DNA of 64,000 nt from Propionimicrobium sp. PCR01-08-3 (GCF_030286045.1 NZ_CP127390.1:372001-436000); one strand, 5' to 3'. Positions 18,345 through 28,341 are shown, counted from the first letter of the stretch. Program-made: numbers and translations. Notes: a model not told the origin generated them from the sequence alone.

Positions 18345-19258
18345 TTCCGCTCATTACCGGGCAAGCAGTCGCGTTCTGGATCTTCGCGCTGCTTGCCGTT
18401 GCCGGGGCGCTGGGCATGGTGCTGGCCCGCAAACCCGTGCATTCCGCGATCAGCCTGGCAGGCATGATGGTGGCGCTGGCGTGCCTGTACGCCTCGTTGG
18501 ACGCGCCGTTCTTGTTCGTCGCGCAGATCATCGTCTACACCGGCGCAGTCATGATGCTGTTCTTGTTCACCATGATGATCGTCGGCGTCGACACCACCGA
18601 CTCGCTGATCGAGACGCTGAAAGGTCAGCGGGTCGCGGCGGGCATCTTCGTCTTCGCCTTTGCCGCGCTGCTGATCCTGGCCGTCGGCAACGGCATCGTC
18701 ACCGGCAACGGCGGCCTGGACGAGGCCAACTCCGCGGGCAACGTGCAAGGCGTCGCCCAGATCATCTTCGGCCCGTACGTCTTCGCGTTCATGGTCACCG
18801 CGGCACTGCTGATGATCGCCACCTTGGCGGCCATCGTGCTCGCCCACGGCGAGAAGCTCACCAAGGCCGAAGGCCAGGCCGACAAGGCCCGGCGCAGGAC
18901 CCGGGAGTTCGGGGACACCGGCAAGGATCCGGGCCCGCTGCCCGGCCCCGGCGTCTATGCCCGCAACAACTCGGTCGAATACCCGGCCCTGCTGCCCGAC
19001 GGCCGGATCGCCGAGAAGTCCGTGTCGCCCACACTCAAGATTCGCGGTGTGGCGATCGTCGAGAACGACGGGTTGCGGGCTGCGCACCGTGCCGCCATCA
19101 CCAACTTCATCGAAGTGGAAGACGAGAACGAAGGCACCGACGAAGCCGACATCACCGCCGACGAGCTCGCCGATCCCGGCCAGCCGGAGCGTCCGGCGCT
19201 CGGGGACGCCGGCCACGATTCCGGCGATGACTCCGACACCTCTGAGGAGAAGCGATGA
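18341..19258 (+). CDS. nuoJ: NADH-quinone oxidoreductase subunit J
   Basis: The 305-residue membrane subunit has five predicted helices in its first 170 residues, including the conserved [20 protein letters not shown] helix (TM3) that undergoes rearrangement in complex I. The remaining 130 residues are a soluble, acidic C-terminal extension without known motifs, so the protein is much longer than E. coli NuoJ; long tails are common in actinobacteria. The GTG start has GGAGG nine bases upstream and overlaps the nuoI stop. The stop overlaps nuoK. Confidence 0.93.
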   Translation: MIPLITGQAVAFWIFALLAVAGALGMVLARKPVHSAISLAGMMVALACLYASLDAPFLFVAQIIVYTGAVMMLFLFTMMIVGVDTTDSLIETLKGQRVAAGIFVFAFAALLILAVGNGIVTGNGGLDEANSAGNVQGVAQIIFGPYVFAFMVTAALLMIATLAAIVLAHGEKLTKAEGQADKARRRTREFGDTGKDPGPLPGPGVYARNNSVEYPALLPDGRIAEKSVSPTLKIRGVAIVENDGLRAAHRAAITNFIEVEDENEGTDEADITADELADPGQPERPALGDAGHDSGDDSDTSEEKR

Positions 19259-19554
19259 GTCCGAACGCCTATCTCGTCTTATCGGCGATCTTGTTCTCGA
19301 TCGGCGTGCTGGGATTCCTGGTCCGCCGCAATGTACTGATCGCCTTCATGTCGGTGGAGCTGATGCTGAACTCCGCCAACCTCGCGATGGTCGCATTCAG
19401 CTATGCCAACGGCAACCTGCTGGGACAGGTCGGGGCATTCTTCGTGATGGTGGTGGCCGCCGCCGAGGTTGTCATCGGATTGGCCATCATCATGATCATC
19501 TTCAAGACCCGCCGCTCGGCCTCGGTCGACGACCAGAACCAGCTGAAGCACTGA
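19255..19554 (+). CDS. nuoK: NADH-quinone oxidoreductase subunit K
   Basis: The 99-residue, three-helix membrane subunit has the expected length. Helix 2 carries the conserved glutamate in [18 protein letters not shown] and helix 3 a second one in [16 protein letters not shown]. Both take part in proton transfer in the MrpC-like module. The ATG overlaps the nuoJ stop. Only seven bases separate it from nuoL. Confidence 0.96.
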   Translation: MSPNAYLVLSAILFSIGVLGFLVRRNVLIAFMSVELMLNSANLAMVAFSYANGNLLGQVGAFFVMVVAAAEVVIGLAIIMIIFKTRRSASVDDQNQLKH

Positions 19555-19561
19555 GGGGGCA

Positions 19562-21472
19562 GTGGTGAGTCCGTTGGAAATTGTTATCCCTGTGGAAGCT
19601 ACAGGGTTGTTCTCGTACGCCTGGCTGATGATTGCGATACCGGCGCTGGTGTCCGCGATCCTGCTGCTGGGCGGTAAAGCCACGAACGCCTGGGGGCATT
19701 GGCTCGGCGTGCTGGGCGGGCTCGGCTCGTTCGCCATCGCCTTCGTGCTGTGGCTTCAGATGCTGGGCTCACCGGCCGGTGAGCGCGCCGTCGAGGTTCC
19801 GGTCTTCGACTGGTTCAACATCGGCACGCTCCAGGTGAGCGCCGATCTGCTGGTCGACCAACTGTCGATCCTCTTCGCGCTGCTGGTGACCGGCGTCGGC
19901 TCGCTGATCTTCATCTATTCGGTCGGCTACATGGCCCATGATCCGAACAAGCGGCTGTTCTTCGCCTTCCTGAACCTGTTCATCACCGCCATGCTGACGT
20001 TGGTGCTCGCCGACAACTACGCGCTGCTCTTTCTCGGTTGGGAAGGTGTGGGCCTGGCGTCCTATCTGCTGATCGGGTTCTGGCAGGAACGTCACTCGGC
20101 AGCGCTGGCCGCCAAGAAGGCCTTCGTGATGAACCGTGTCGGCGACCTCGGCCTGCTGATGGCACTGTTCACCATGGTCGGCCTGTTCGGCTCGGTGAAC
20201 TTCACCGAGGTCAACCAATCGGTCGGCGAGTCAAACCCTGGCTGGCTGACCGCGATCGGCTTGTTCCTGCTGCTGGCAGCCTGCGGCAAGTCTGCTCAGG
20301 TACCGTTGCAGGCCTGGCTGTTGGACGCCATGGAGGGTCCCACCCCGGTTTCGGCGCTCATCCACGCGGCGACCATGGTCACCGCCGGTGTCTACCTGGT
20401 GGTGCGCAGCCATGCGATCTACGAACTGACGGCCGCCGCCTCGCTGGCGGTCTGCATCGTCGGCGTGGTCACGCTGCTGGCAGGTGCCTGGATCGGGTCG
20501 ACCAAGGACGACATCAAGAAGGTGCTGGCCGGTTCGACCATGAGCCAGATCGGCTACATGATGCTGGCCGCGGGCATCGGGCCCGCCGGCGGCGCGTTCG
20601 CGATCTTCCACCTGTTCACCCACGGCTTCTTCAAGGCGAACATGTTCTTGGGTGCCGGTTCGATCATGCACGGCATGAACGACGACACCGACATGCGGCA
20701 CTTCGGCGCGCTGCGCAAGGCGATGCCCTGGACGTTCTGGACGTTCGCGGTCGGCTACCTGGCGATCATCGGCATCCCGCCGTTCGCCGGCTTCTACTCC
20801 AAGGACCACATCGTGGTCGCCGCCTGGGATCGTGGCTGGTACTTCGGCGCGCTGGCGATCCTCGGCGCAGGCATCACCGCGTTCTACATGACGCGCCTGA
20901 TGATGATGACCTTCTTCGGCACCAAGCGCTGGGCCGACGGCGTCCACCCGCACGAATCGCCGAAGGTGATGGTGTTCCCGCTGGTGGTGCTGTCGATCGG
21001 AGCCGCCGTGCTCGGCATGGTCTTGAACACCGCGATCCAGCACTGGCTGGCTCCGCCGACCGGTGGGCATCCCCACGACGCCACGCTGTGGGACATCCCG
21101 TGGCAGGGCTGGGTCACCTTGGCAGTGGTGCTGCTCGGTGTGGCCATCGGCTACCTGGCCTACCGCGGCCAGATCAGCTATGAGCAGCCCCGCACCCTCA
21201 ACCCGATCGTCTATATCGGACGCAACGATCTGCTCGCCGACAAGTTCAACGACGCGGTGTTCGTGCGCGGTGGCGGCAAGGCGGCCCAAGGTGTGGCGCT
21301 GGTCGACGACGTGTTGATCGACGGCGGAGTGCGCAGTGCCGCGACCGTCGCGACCGGTATCGGTGGGGTGCTCGCCAAGCTGCAAAGCGGATACACCCGA
21401 AACTACGGCCTGACGATGGTGATCGGTGTCATCGTGGTCGGCGCTGTCTTGTTCCTCGGCCGGCTGGCCTGA
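19562..21472 (+). CDS. nuoL: NADH-quinone oxidoreductase subunit L
   Basis: The 636-residue antiporter-like subunit forms the distal proton channel. Key segments are LLFLGWEGVGLASYLLIGFW, with the TM5 glutamate, the channel helices in KSAQVPLQAWLLDAMEGPTPVSALIHAATMVTAGVYLVVR, and STMSQIGYMMLAAGIG. The C-terminal amphipathic and anchoring helices that run along the membrane arm are present. The start is one of two adjacent GTG codons (19562 or 19565), directly behind a GGGGG run; I report the first. Confidence 0.95.
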   Translation: MVSPLEIVIPVEATGLFSYAWLMIAIPALVSAILLLGGKATNAWGHWLGVLGGLGSFAIAFVLWLQMLGSPAGERAVEVPVFDWFNIGTLQVSADLLVDQLSILFALLVTGVGSLIFIYSVGYMAHDPNKRLFFAFLNLFITAMLTLVLADNYALLFLGWEGVGLASYLLIGFWQERHSAALAAKKAFVMNRVGDLGLLMALFTMVGLFGSVNFTEVNQSVGESNPGWLTAIGLFLLLAACGKSAQVPLQAWLLDAMEGPTPVSALIHAATMVTAGVYLVVRSHAIYELTAAASLAVCIVGVVTLLAGAWIGSTKDDIKKVLAGSTMSQIGYMMLAAGIGPAGGAFAIFHLFTHGFFKANMFLGAGSIMHGMNDDTDMRHFGALRKAMPWTFWTFAVGYLAIIGIPPFAGFYSKDHIVVAAWDRGWYFGALAILGAGITAFYMTRLMMMTFFGTKRWADGVHPHESPKVMVFPLVVLSIGAAVLGMVLNTAIQHWLAPPTGGHPHDATLWDIPWQGWVTLAVVLLGVAIGYLAYRGQISYEQPRTLNPIVYIGRNDLLADKFNDAVFVRGGGKAAQGVALVDDVLIDGGVRSAATVATGIGGVLAKLQSGYTRNYGLTMVIGVIVVGAVLFLGRLA

Positions 21473-21486
21473 GGGGAGGAGCTCAG

Positions 21487-23016
21487 ATGGATAACTCGAT
21501 CCCCTTGCTGACGATCCTCGGCCTGGTGCCGTTGGTCTTCGCGCTGATCGCATTCGTGGCGAAAGCGAAGACCGGCAAGCAGCTGGCCTTCGTCGGCTCG
21601 CTGGTCACCTTGGCCCTCGGTGTCTGGGCGTTCTTCGCCGCAGGCTCGTCCGATCTGTCGGAGACGATCTCCTGGATCCCACAGATCGGCGCCTGGTATG
21701 CGCTGTCGCTGGACGGCATGGGCCGGGCGATGGTGCTGCTGACCGTGCTCCTGGTGCCGGTCGTGTTGGGCGCCGAATGGACGCTGGACACCAAGACCGT
21801 TACCGGACACGAAGAACCCCGCTGGGGCGGCAACGTCTTCGGCGCGCTCGCCCTGCTGGTGGAAAGCTTCGCGCTGTACGTCTTCATGTCGGCCGATGTG
21901 CTGCTGTTCTACATCTTCTTCGAGGCAACGCTGATCCCGATGTTCTTCCTGATCACCGGCTGGGGCGGAGCCAAGCGGGGCAGGGCAGCGATGAAGTTCC
22001 TGCTGTACTCGCTGGCCGGCGGCCTGATCATGCTGTTCGCGGTGATCGGTGTCTACGGTGTCACCTCGGCGGCCGGCGCGCCCAGTTTCCTCATCGACGA
22101 CTTCGCGGGCCTGCCGTTGGACGAGACAACCCAGAAAGCGCTGTTCGTCGGTTTCTTCATCGCATTCGCGATCAAGGCCCCGATGGTGCCGGTGCACACC
22201 TGGCTGCCCGACACCGCCGAGCAGGCGGCGCCCGGGGCAAGCGCACTGCTGGTCGGCATCCTCGACAAGATCGGCACCTTCGGAATGATCCGGATCTGTT
22301 TGGGTATGCTGCCCGGCGCGTCCTTGTGGGCGACCCCGCTGGTCGTGGCGCTCGCGGTGATCTCGATCATCTACGGTGCCGTGTTGGCCATCACCAGCAA
22401 GAATTTGCTGCGGCTGGTCTCTTACACCTCGATCAGCCACTTCGGTTTCATGGTGCTCGGCATCTTCGCCTTCACCACCACGTCGATGGGCGGATCGATC
22501 TTCTACATGCTGGCTCACGGATTCAGCTCCGCGGCACTGTTCGTGGCGGTCGGATTCCTGCTGAATCGGCGCGGCTCGGTCGAGATCGCGGACTTCGGCG
22601 GTGTGCGGCAGCTGGCCCCGCTGCTGGCCGGGGTCTTCCTGTTCTCCGGACTTGCGACGCTGGGGCTGCCCGGTACCGCGAACTTCGTCGGTGAGTTCTC
22701 GATCATGACCGGTGCCTATCCGCGTCAGCTCGTGGGCGTGATCGTCGCGGTGCTCGGTACGGTGCTCGCTGCGGTCTACATGCTGTGGGCCTATCAGCGG
22801 GTGTTCACCGGCAAGCCCACCGCCGAGGTGACCAAGACCGTCACCGGTGACTTGGACGCTCGCGAGAGGCTCGTGATCGCCCCGCTGATCGCGCTGCTGT
22901 TGCTGTTCGGGTTCTACCCGCAGCCGATGATCAACGTGGTTGAACAGACGGCCACGGCGACCATGAATGTCGTTGGCATGACCGATCCGCAGCCCGGGTC
23001 GATGGGAGGAAAGTGA
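21487..23016 (+). CDS. nuoM: NADH-quinone oxidoreductase subunit M
   Basis: The 509-residue antiporter-like subunit has the conserved IFFEATLIPMFFLITGWGG segment (TM5 glutamate), the channel lysines and histidines in FAIKAPMVPVHTWLPDTAEQAAPGASALLVGILDKIGTFGMIR, and SYTSISHFGFMVLGIFAF. Around fourteen transmembrane segments are visible. The ATG at 21487 follows GGGGAGGAG with good spacing. The stop overlaps nuoN. Confidence 0.96.
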   Translation: MDNSIPLLTILGLVPLVFALIAFVAKAKTGKQLAFVGSLVTLALGVWAFFAAGSSDLSETISWIPQIGAWYALSLDGMGRAMVLLTVLLVPVVLGAEWTLDTKTVTGHEEPRWGGNVFGALALLVESFALYVFMSADVLLFYIFFEATLIPMFFLITGWGGAKRGRAAMKFLLYSLAGGLIMLFAVIGVYGVTSAAGAPSFLIDDFAGLPLDETTQKALFVGFFIAFAIKAPMVPVHTWLPDTAEQAAPGASALLVGILDKIGTFGMIRICLGMLPGASLWATPLVVALAVISIIYGAVLAITSKNLLRLVSYTSISHFGFMVLGIFAFTTTSMGGSIFYMLAHGFSSAALFVAVGFLLNRRGSVEIADFGGVRQLAPLLAGVFLFSGLATLGLPGTANFVGEFSIMTGAYPRQLVGVIVAVLGTVLAAVYMLWAYQRVFTGKPTAEVTKTVTGDLDARERLVIAPLIALLLLFGFYPQPMINVVEQTATATMNVVGMTDPQPGSMGGK

Positions 23017-24566
23017 TGATCGAGGAGTTTCTGCCTGCCGCACCGATCTTGTTGGTGCTGGTGGGCGGCACGATCGCCATCGTCCTGGAGGGTGCGGTTC
23101 CCCGGCTGGTTCGTCCGACCGTTCAGGCCTGCTGGACTCTGCTGGTGCTGGTCGCGGCCTTCGGTTGGACGCTGGTCGATTGGCTGGCCTCGGCCCCTCA
23201 GCTGACCGCCATGAATGCCTTGAGCGTGGATGGTCCGGCACAGCTCGCCTGGATGCTGTTGTTGTTCTTCGGTGCGCTTGCGGTGCTGCTCTTCGCCGAC
23301 CGGCGGGTCGGCGGCGGGGAATCGCCGTTCGCACCCAGCGCTTCGGCGGCGCCCAGTTCGCAGGCCGAGCGTGAAGCCATCGCCGCCCGCCAGGAGCAGA
23401 CCGAGGTCTTCCCGCTGCTGCTCTTCTCGATCGGCGGCATGATGGTCTTCGTCTGCGCCAATGATCTGCTCACGATGTTCGTCGCGCTTGAGGTCTTGTC
23501 GTTCCCGCTGTATGTGCTCTGCGGTATGGCGCGTCGGCGTCGGCTGCTGAGCCAGGAGGCATCGCTGAAATACTTCCTGCTCGGCGCCTTGAGTTCCGGA
23601 GTCTTCCTGTACGGCGTGGCGCTCACCTTCGGATACGCGGGCTCGTTCCACTTCCGCGACATCGACATCGCCATTCAGGCCGGTGCCCAGTCGCCGTGGT
23701 TGCTGCTCGCCGGACTCGGCCTGGTCACGGTCGGCGTGTTGTTCAAGATGGGTGCGGTGCCCTTCCATAACTGGGTGCCCGATGTCTACCAGGGCGCTCC
23801 GACCCCGGTCACCGCATTCATGGCCATCTGCACGAAGCTGGCCGCTGCCTTGGGTCTGCTACGGCTGCTCTATGTGGCGCTCGGCTCGCTGCGCTGGGAT
23901 TGGCAGCCTGCTCTCGCGGTGGTCGCCGTGGCGACCATGGTCGTCGGTTCGTTCGCCGGCCTGCTGCAGTCGGACGCCAAGCGGCTGTTGGCCTACTCGT
24001 CGATCGCGCACGCCGGATTCATCCTGGTCGGCGTCATCGGCGCCGTGACCACGGCCAACGGATTGGCCGAGGGCTGGAGCGGCTCGGTGTCGTCCATCTT
24101 CGTCTACCTGGCCGCCTACGGTCTGGCCACGGTGGGTGCTTTCGCGATCGTCACCCTGGTGCGCCGCTCGGGTGCCGAGGCCACCAGCTTCGAAGCATGG
24201 GCAGGGCTCGGACGCAGAGATCCGCTGCTCGGCGTGCTGATGACGATCTTCCTGCTGAGCATGGCGGGTATTCCGCTGACCGGCGGGTTCATCGGCAAGC
24301 TGACCGTGTTCTCCGCGGCCTGGGCGGGCGGCTACTCCTGGCTGGTGCTGATCGCCGTGATCGCGTCCCTGGTGACCGCCGGCTTCTACTTCCGGGTCGT
24401 CTGGATCATGTTCGGCCAGGCGCCGAGCACCGAGGTCGCACTGGTCAGCCCGGGAATCGGGACCCAGGTGGTGATTTGGATCGGCGTTATCGGTACGCTA
24501 CTTCTTGGCGTGCTACCCGGCCCGCTGTTGGACATCGCGATCAACTCGGCAGGATTCATACGCTGA
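23016..24566 (+). CDS. nuoN: NADH-quinone oxidoreductase subunit N
   Basis: The 516-residue antiporter-like subunit ends the nuo operon. It has the conserved FVALEVLSFPLYVLCG helix, the KMGAVPFHNWVPDVYQGAPTPVTAFMAICTKLAA channel segment and LLAYSSIAHAGFILVG. Around residues 100-130 lies a charged, serine/alanine-rich cytoplasmic loop. Two starts are possible: GTG at 23013 or ATG at 23016. I chose ATG because GGGAGGA at 23004-23010 is better spaced from it. The stop is two bases before the ATG of the polyprenyl synthase. Confidence 0.94.
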   Translation: MIEEFLPAAPILLVLVGGTIAIVLEGAVPRLVRPTVQACWTLLVLVAAFGWTLVDWLASAPQLTAMNALSVDGPAQLAWMLLLFFGALAVLLFADRRVGGGESPFAPSASAAPSSQAEREAIAARQEQTEVFPLLLFSIGGMMVFVCANDLLTMFVALEVLSFPLYVLCGMARRRRLLSQEASLKYFLLGALSSGVFLYGVALTFGYAGSFHFRDIDIAIQAGAQSPWLLLAGLGLVTVGVLFKMGAVPFHNWVPDVYQGAPTPVTAFMAICTKLAAALGLLRLLYVALGSLRWDWQPALAVVAVATMVVGSFAGLLQSDAKRLLAYSSIAHAGFILVGVIGAVTTANGLAEGWSGSVSSIFVYLAAYGLATVGAFAIVTLVRRSGAEATSFEAWAGLGRRDPLLGVLMTIFLLSMAGIPLTGGFIGKLTVFSAAWAGGYSWLVLIAVIASLVTAGFYFRVVWIMFGQAPSTEVALVSPGIGTQVVIWIGVIGTLLLGVLPGPLLDIAINSAGFIR

Positions 24567-24568
24567 TA

Positions 24569-25534
24569 ATGGCTGACGAACAATTTGCGCAAACCGTTGC
24601 ATCCCAGCTTGCCGTCATCGAAGACAAGTTGTTGGAGGCAACGGTTTCGCAATATTCGTTCGTAACCAATGCCGCCGATCATGTCATTTCGGCGGGAGGC
24701 AAGCGGTTCCGCCCAGCGATGGTGGTGACCGCCGCTCATCTCGGCGATCACTTCGATGTGGATCGGCTGGTCAGTGCAGCCCTGGTGATGGAGCTCACCC
24801 ACGTCGCCAGTCTGTATCACGATGACGTGATGGACGAGGCCGAACTCCGGCGCGGAGTGACGAGCGCCAACCAGCGCTACGGCAATTCGACGGCCATCCT
24901 GGTCGGGGACTACCTGTTCGCGAAGGCATCGAGCCAGGTCGCGACCCTCGGTGTCGATTACGTCGATCTGCAGGCGCGCACCTTCGCCGAGCTGGTCGAA
25001 GGGCAGATGGCCGAAACCGCGGGGCCCGGCCCCGGTGAGGATCCCGTTGACCACCACTTCAAGGTGCTCGCGGGCAAGACCGCCTCGTTGATCCGTACCT
25101 CGGCGGTGTTCGGTGGCATGATCGGCGGGGTTTCCGACGAGAGCCTGGCGGCATTGGCCCGATTCGGTTTCGAGATCGGCATGGTCTTCCAGCTGTCGGA
25201 CGACCTGATCGACATCGTCTCGGAGAAGACCGGTAAGACCCCCGGCACCGATCTGCGGGAGGGCGTGCCGACACTGCCGACGCTGCTGCTGGCGTCCTCC
25301 GACGACGCCGCAGATCGGCAGCTCGCCCGCTTCATCGCCGGCGGCCTGGACGACGACGCCGAACTCGCGAAAGCCCTGGCGGCGCTGCGGGCCAGCTCGG
25401 TGATCGACCGGACCAGGGACGAGATCACCCGGCGAGCCGATAACGCGCGCGGCTATCTGGCCCCGCTGCCCGATTGCGACGCCAAGGACGCGCTCGCCAG
25501 GCTGTGCGACGAGGTCGTCACCCGCTCGTCCTAG
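24569..25534 (+). CDS. Long-chain polyprenyl diphosphate synthase
   Basis: The 321-residue all-helical enzyme adds isopentenyl units to make the long side chain of menaquinone or a related lipid. The first aspartate-rich motif is HDDVMDEAELRRG, preceded by MELTHVASLY, and the second is QLSDDLIDIVSEKTGKTPGTDLREGVPTLP. Lysine and arginine of GGKRFRPAMV bind isopentenyl diphosphate. Large residues before the first motif are scarce, consistent with long products. It follows nuoN by two bases, so it is probably on the same transcript, and I infer that it makes the menaquinone tail. Chain length cannot be read. Confidence 0.88.
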   Translation: MADEQFAQTVASQLAVIEDKLLEATVSQYSFVTNAADHVISAGGKRFRPAMVVTAAHLGDHFDVDRLVSAALVMELTHVASLYHDDVMDEAELRRGVTSANQRYGNSTAILVGDYLFAKASSQVATLGVDYVDLQARTFAELVEGQMAETAGPGPGEDPVDHHFKVLAGKTASLIRTSAVFGGMIGGVSDESLAALARFGFEIGMVFQLSDDLIDIVSEKTGKTPGTDLREGVPTLPTLLLASSDDAADRQLARFIAGGLDDDAELAKALAALRASSVIDRTRDEITRRADNARGYLAPLPDCDAKDALARLCDEVVTRSS

Positions 25535-25555
25535 CCCAGCGAAGCGGGTAATCGC

Positions 25556-26509
25556 CTACTTCGAGATGATGTCCATGATCTTCTGGTAGCCGGTCGGGAG
25601 ATTGATCCCTGCCACCGAGGATGCCTCGGTCATCTCGATCAGATGCACGTCGTGAGTCGCGATCGCCGGTACTTCTGCCACCGCGGTGCCGGAAAGAAGC
25701 TCATCGAAAGGTTCTTCGCCTGCTCCCTGGAAGTTCTCCAGGAGAATGATGTCGGGGTCGGCTCTGACAAGTGTTTCGGCGTCGATGGCCCCGGTGCTGG
25801 TGATGCCCGCAGCGGCTGCCGCGTCGGTGGCACCGGCACGCAGGGCCAGGCCGGGCAGCATATTGTCCGACGCCATGGCCATCACATTTCCGCCCCGCGC
25901 CATCAAGACGAGCACGCTTGGCTGTTGATCGGACTTTTGGGCGTCGATCTCGGCGATCGATTCACGTAACCGGTCGGCATAGTCCTCGGCCGCCGACTGC
26001 TGTCCAACCGCTTCGCCGACCTTGAGCAATGCCTCGGCGTAGGCCTCCGGGGTGCCGAAGTCGGCCGATTCGAACGCGATCATCGGCACGCCGGCGGCCG
26101 CCAGCTGCTCGGCCGCACTCTTCTCGCCGCCATGCCGCGAGGTCGTCAGCACCAGATCGGGTTGGTACGAGAGAATCTGTTCGGCGTCCGGATTGATCCC
26201 GGCAGGCAAGGTGTTCTCCACCTGCTGGGCCAGCTGCGGAACCATACCCATTGCGGGGGATTGCGAGCCGGCGGCTATCCCGGCCATCGAATCCGGTCCG
26301 GCCAACAGCAGCGCCATGTCGGCGGTTTCGCTGGTGACCGCGATGATTCGCTGGGGCATGACGACAGTGGACGCTGCGGTCGGCGAGGTGTCGTGTGGTG
26401 AAGGTGAATTCGTGGCTGAGGTGCCGGAGGAACACCCGGCGAGCAGGGCTGTCCCGAGGGCCAGCGCCCAGCCTGCTCTCGGCAACCGAGCGCGAAGAGA
26501 TGCTTTCAT
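25556..26509 (-). CDS. Iron-type ABC transporter substrate-binding lipoprotein
   Basis: This 317-residue exported lipoprotein has a signal peptide (MKASLRARLPRAGWALALGTALLAGC) with lipobox LAGC, so it is anchored by cysteine 26. The rest is a FecB/BtuF-type class III binding protein: QRIIAVTSETADMALLLAG, INPDAEQILSYQPDLVLTT, then a long central helix and a second lobe. It delivers a metal chelate (siderophore, haem or possibly cobalamin) to the permease. The ATG at 26509 follows AGAAAGGAA. It is the last gene of a three-gene operon with permease and ATPase and ends 21 bases from the convergent polyprenyl synthase gene. Confidence 0.85.
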   Translation of the reverse strand: MKASLRARLPRAGWALALGTALLAGCSSGTSATNSPSPHDTSPTAASTVVMPQRIIAVTSETADMALLLAGPDSMAGIAAGSQSPAMGMVPQLAQQVENTLPAGINPDAEQILSYQPDLVLTTSRHGGEKSAAEQLAAAGVPMIAFESADFGTPEAYAEALLKVGEAVGQQSAAEDYADRLRESIAEIDAQKSDQQPSVLVLMARGGNVMAMASDNMLPGLALRAGATDAAAAAGITSTGAIDAETLVRADPDIILLENFQGAGEEPFDELLSGTAVAEVPAIATHDVHLIEMTEASSVAGINLPTGYQKIMDIISK

Positions 26510-26530
26510 CTGATTCCTTTCTGATGGGTG

Positions 26531-27325
26531 TCACAACGGTGTGACGTCGAGGGCACCGGTGACCGGTGAGATGCGAATATCGGTGTCGATGCCGTAGGCC
26601 ATGCGCAGCAAGCGCGGGGTCAATACCTCGTCCGGTCGGCCCTGGGCGGCCAAGGTGGCACCTGCTGGCCCGGGAGCCAGCAGCACGAGGTCGTCGCAGA
26701 AGCGGGCCGCCAGCGACAGGTCGTGCAGTACGACCAGGACCAGTCGGCTGTGGGGGTCGGACTCCAGCCAGGGCCGCAATAGCGACAGCACAGCCATTTG
26801 GTGGGTCATGTCGAGGGCAGACACCGGTTCGTCGAGAATGAGCGCCGGAGCGTCCTGGGCGAGGGCTCGAGCCAGGCCGGTGAGTTGGCGTTCTCCGCCG
26901 CTGGTCGCGGCTACCGGACGCTCGGCCCATTTGTCGGCGCCGGTCATCCGCAGAGCCTGTTGGACGGCGCGGCGCTCGTCCGGATCGATCGCAGCGAACC
27001 GGGACCTTCTCGCGTAGCGTCCCAACTCGACCAGCTGTCGTCCGGTGAAGTCGGCAGCCGAAATCGTGTGCTGTGCGAGGTAGGCGAGATGGCGCGCACG
27101 GCTGCGTGGATTCATGCTGCGCAGGTCAATCCCGCCCACCCGCACGGTGCCCTGATAGTCGACCAGCCCCAGCAGAGCCTTGACAAGAGTCGACTTCCCG
27201 GTACCGTTTGGCCCGATCAGCCCGTGAATCCGGCCGGGACGAATATCGAGCGTCAGGTCGTCGACGATGGTCCGCACCCCATAGCGAACCGTGAGACCCG
27301 TGGCCCGCAACCCTGCCGATGTCAT
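26531..27325 (-). CDS. Iron-type ABC transporter ATP-binding protein
   Basis: The 264-residue protein is a FecE-type ATPase. It has Walker A (GPNGTGKSTLVKALLG), the Q-loop region LAYLAQHT, the signature TSGGERQLTGLARALAQ, in which SGGER replaces the more common SGGQ(R), Walker B (ALILDEPVSALD) and a switch histidine in VVLHDLSLAARF. It energises uptake of an iron chelate or haem. The ATG overlaps the stop of the permease gene by ATGA. The binding-protein gene follows 21 bases downstream. Confidence 0.92.
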   Translation of the reverse strand: MTSAGLRATGLTVRYGVRTIVDDLTLDIRPGRIHGLIGPNGTGKSTLVKALLGLVDYQGTVRVGGIDLRSMNPRSRARHLAYLAQHTISAADFTGRQLVELGRYARRSRFAAIDPDERRAVQQALRMTGADKWAERPVAATSGGERQLTGLARALAQDAPALILDEPVSALDMTHQMAVLSLLRPWLESDPHSRLVLVVLHDLSLAARFCDDLVLLAPGPAGATLAAQGRPDEVLTPRLLRMAYGIDTDIRISPVTGALDVTPL

Positions 27326-28341
27326 CGCGCTGCCTGCCTACGCAGGACGAGAAATAGCAGGAAGGGGGCACCGATCAGGGCGGTGAGGGTGCCTGTCTGG
27401 AGCACCACGGGTGTGAAGATCATCCTTGCCGCGGTGTCGGCCGCGGTCAGAAAGATGGCTCCCAGCATGAATGAGGCAGGCAGCAGGAAGGTGTGATCGG
27501 AGCCGAATAGCAAGCGCACCAGATGAGGCACCACAAGGCCGACGAATGAGATGATGCCGGTGGCGGCCACCCCGGACGCGGTCGCCAGCGCGGCGAACGC
27601 CAGGACCAGGTTCGAGACCAGGCGGACATGGACCCCACTCGACTGCGCAGTAGTGGGTCCCAGTGCCAGCATGTTCAGTTCGCGGGCGAAGAACAGCGTC
27701 CCTGCTACGCCGACCATCAACGGCGGGGCGACCATGGTGACGTCGGCCATGGTGCCTCCGGTGAGGTCACCATTGAGCCAGAACATCGCCGAGCGGGCAT
27801 CCTCCGAATTGACGGCATTGGCTATCAGCGCGGCGGTGAGCGCACCCAGGAACGAGTTCAGGGCGATGCCGACCAATAGAAGTGAGGCTGTCGAGGCGCC
27901 TCGCCGTCCGAACCCGATGATCTGGACGATGGCGCTGGCCGCGAGGGCGCCGGCGAAGGCTCCGACCGGAAGTGCCCATGACGTGGCGCTCACAGCGCCG
28001 GTAACGATCAATGCTGCCGCGACCACGGCAGCACCGGCCGACACCCCGGTGATGCCCGGCTCGGCGAGAGGATTGCCGAACACCGCTTGCATCGCGGCGC
28101 CTGCGACGGACAGACCACCGCCCACCAGAATCGAGATGAGGATTCGGGGCAGCCGGATCTGGGTGATGAGCGCGTCCTGCGCGCCTGCTCCGATATTCGT
28201 GGTGGCCAGGTGCCCAAGAGCCCGCAAGGCCTGTGTCATGGGGACACCGACCGGTCCGATGCATACTCCCACGAGGGCGGCGGCCGCGACGAGCACGGCA
28301 AGTGCCACCAGCAGACGGATCTGTGTGCGTGTCAGTGTCAT
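27322..28341 (-). CDS. FecCD-family iron-chelate ABC permease
   Basis: The 339-residue permease has about nine or ten hydrophobic helices. Family segments are visible: RLPRILISILVGGGLSVAGAAMQAVFGNPLAEPGITGVSAGA near residues 62-105 and ATGIISFVGLVVPHLVRLLFGSDHTFLLPASFMLGA near 265-300. It is the first full-length gene of the operon. Its ATG has no Shine-Dalgarno sequence but overlaps, by ATGA, the stop of an 11-residue ORF just upstream, so it may depend on coupling. A promoter with a Fur-like box lies at 28381-28410, suggesting iron control. Confidence 0.9.
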   Translation of the reverse strand: MTLTRTQIRLLVALAVLVAAAALVGVCIGPVGVPMTQALRALGHLATTNIGAGAQDALITQIRLPRILISILVGGGLSVAGAAMQAVFGNPLAEPGITGVSAGAAVVAAALIVTGAVSATSWALPVGAFAGALAASAIVQIIGFGRRGASTASLLLVGIALNSFLGALTAALIANAVNSEDARSAMFWLNGDLTGGTMADVTMVAPPLMVGVAGTLFFARELNMLALGPTTAQSSGVHVRLVSNLVLAFAALATASGVAATGIISFVGLVVPHLVRLLFGSDHTFLLPASFMLGAIFLTAADTAARMIFTPVVLQTGTLTALIGAPFLLFLVLRRQAAR

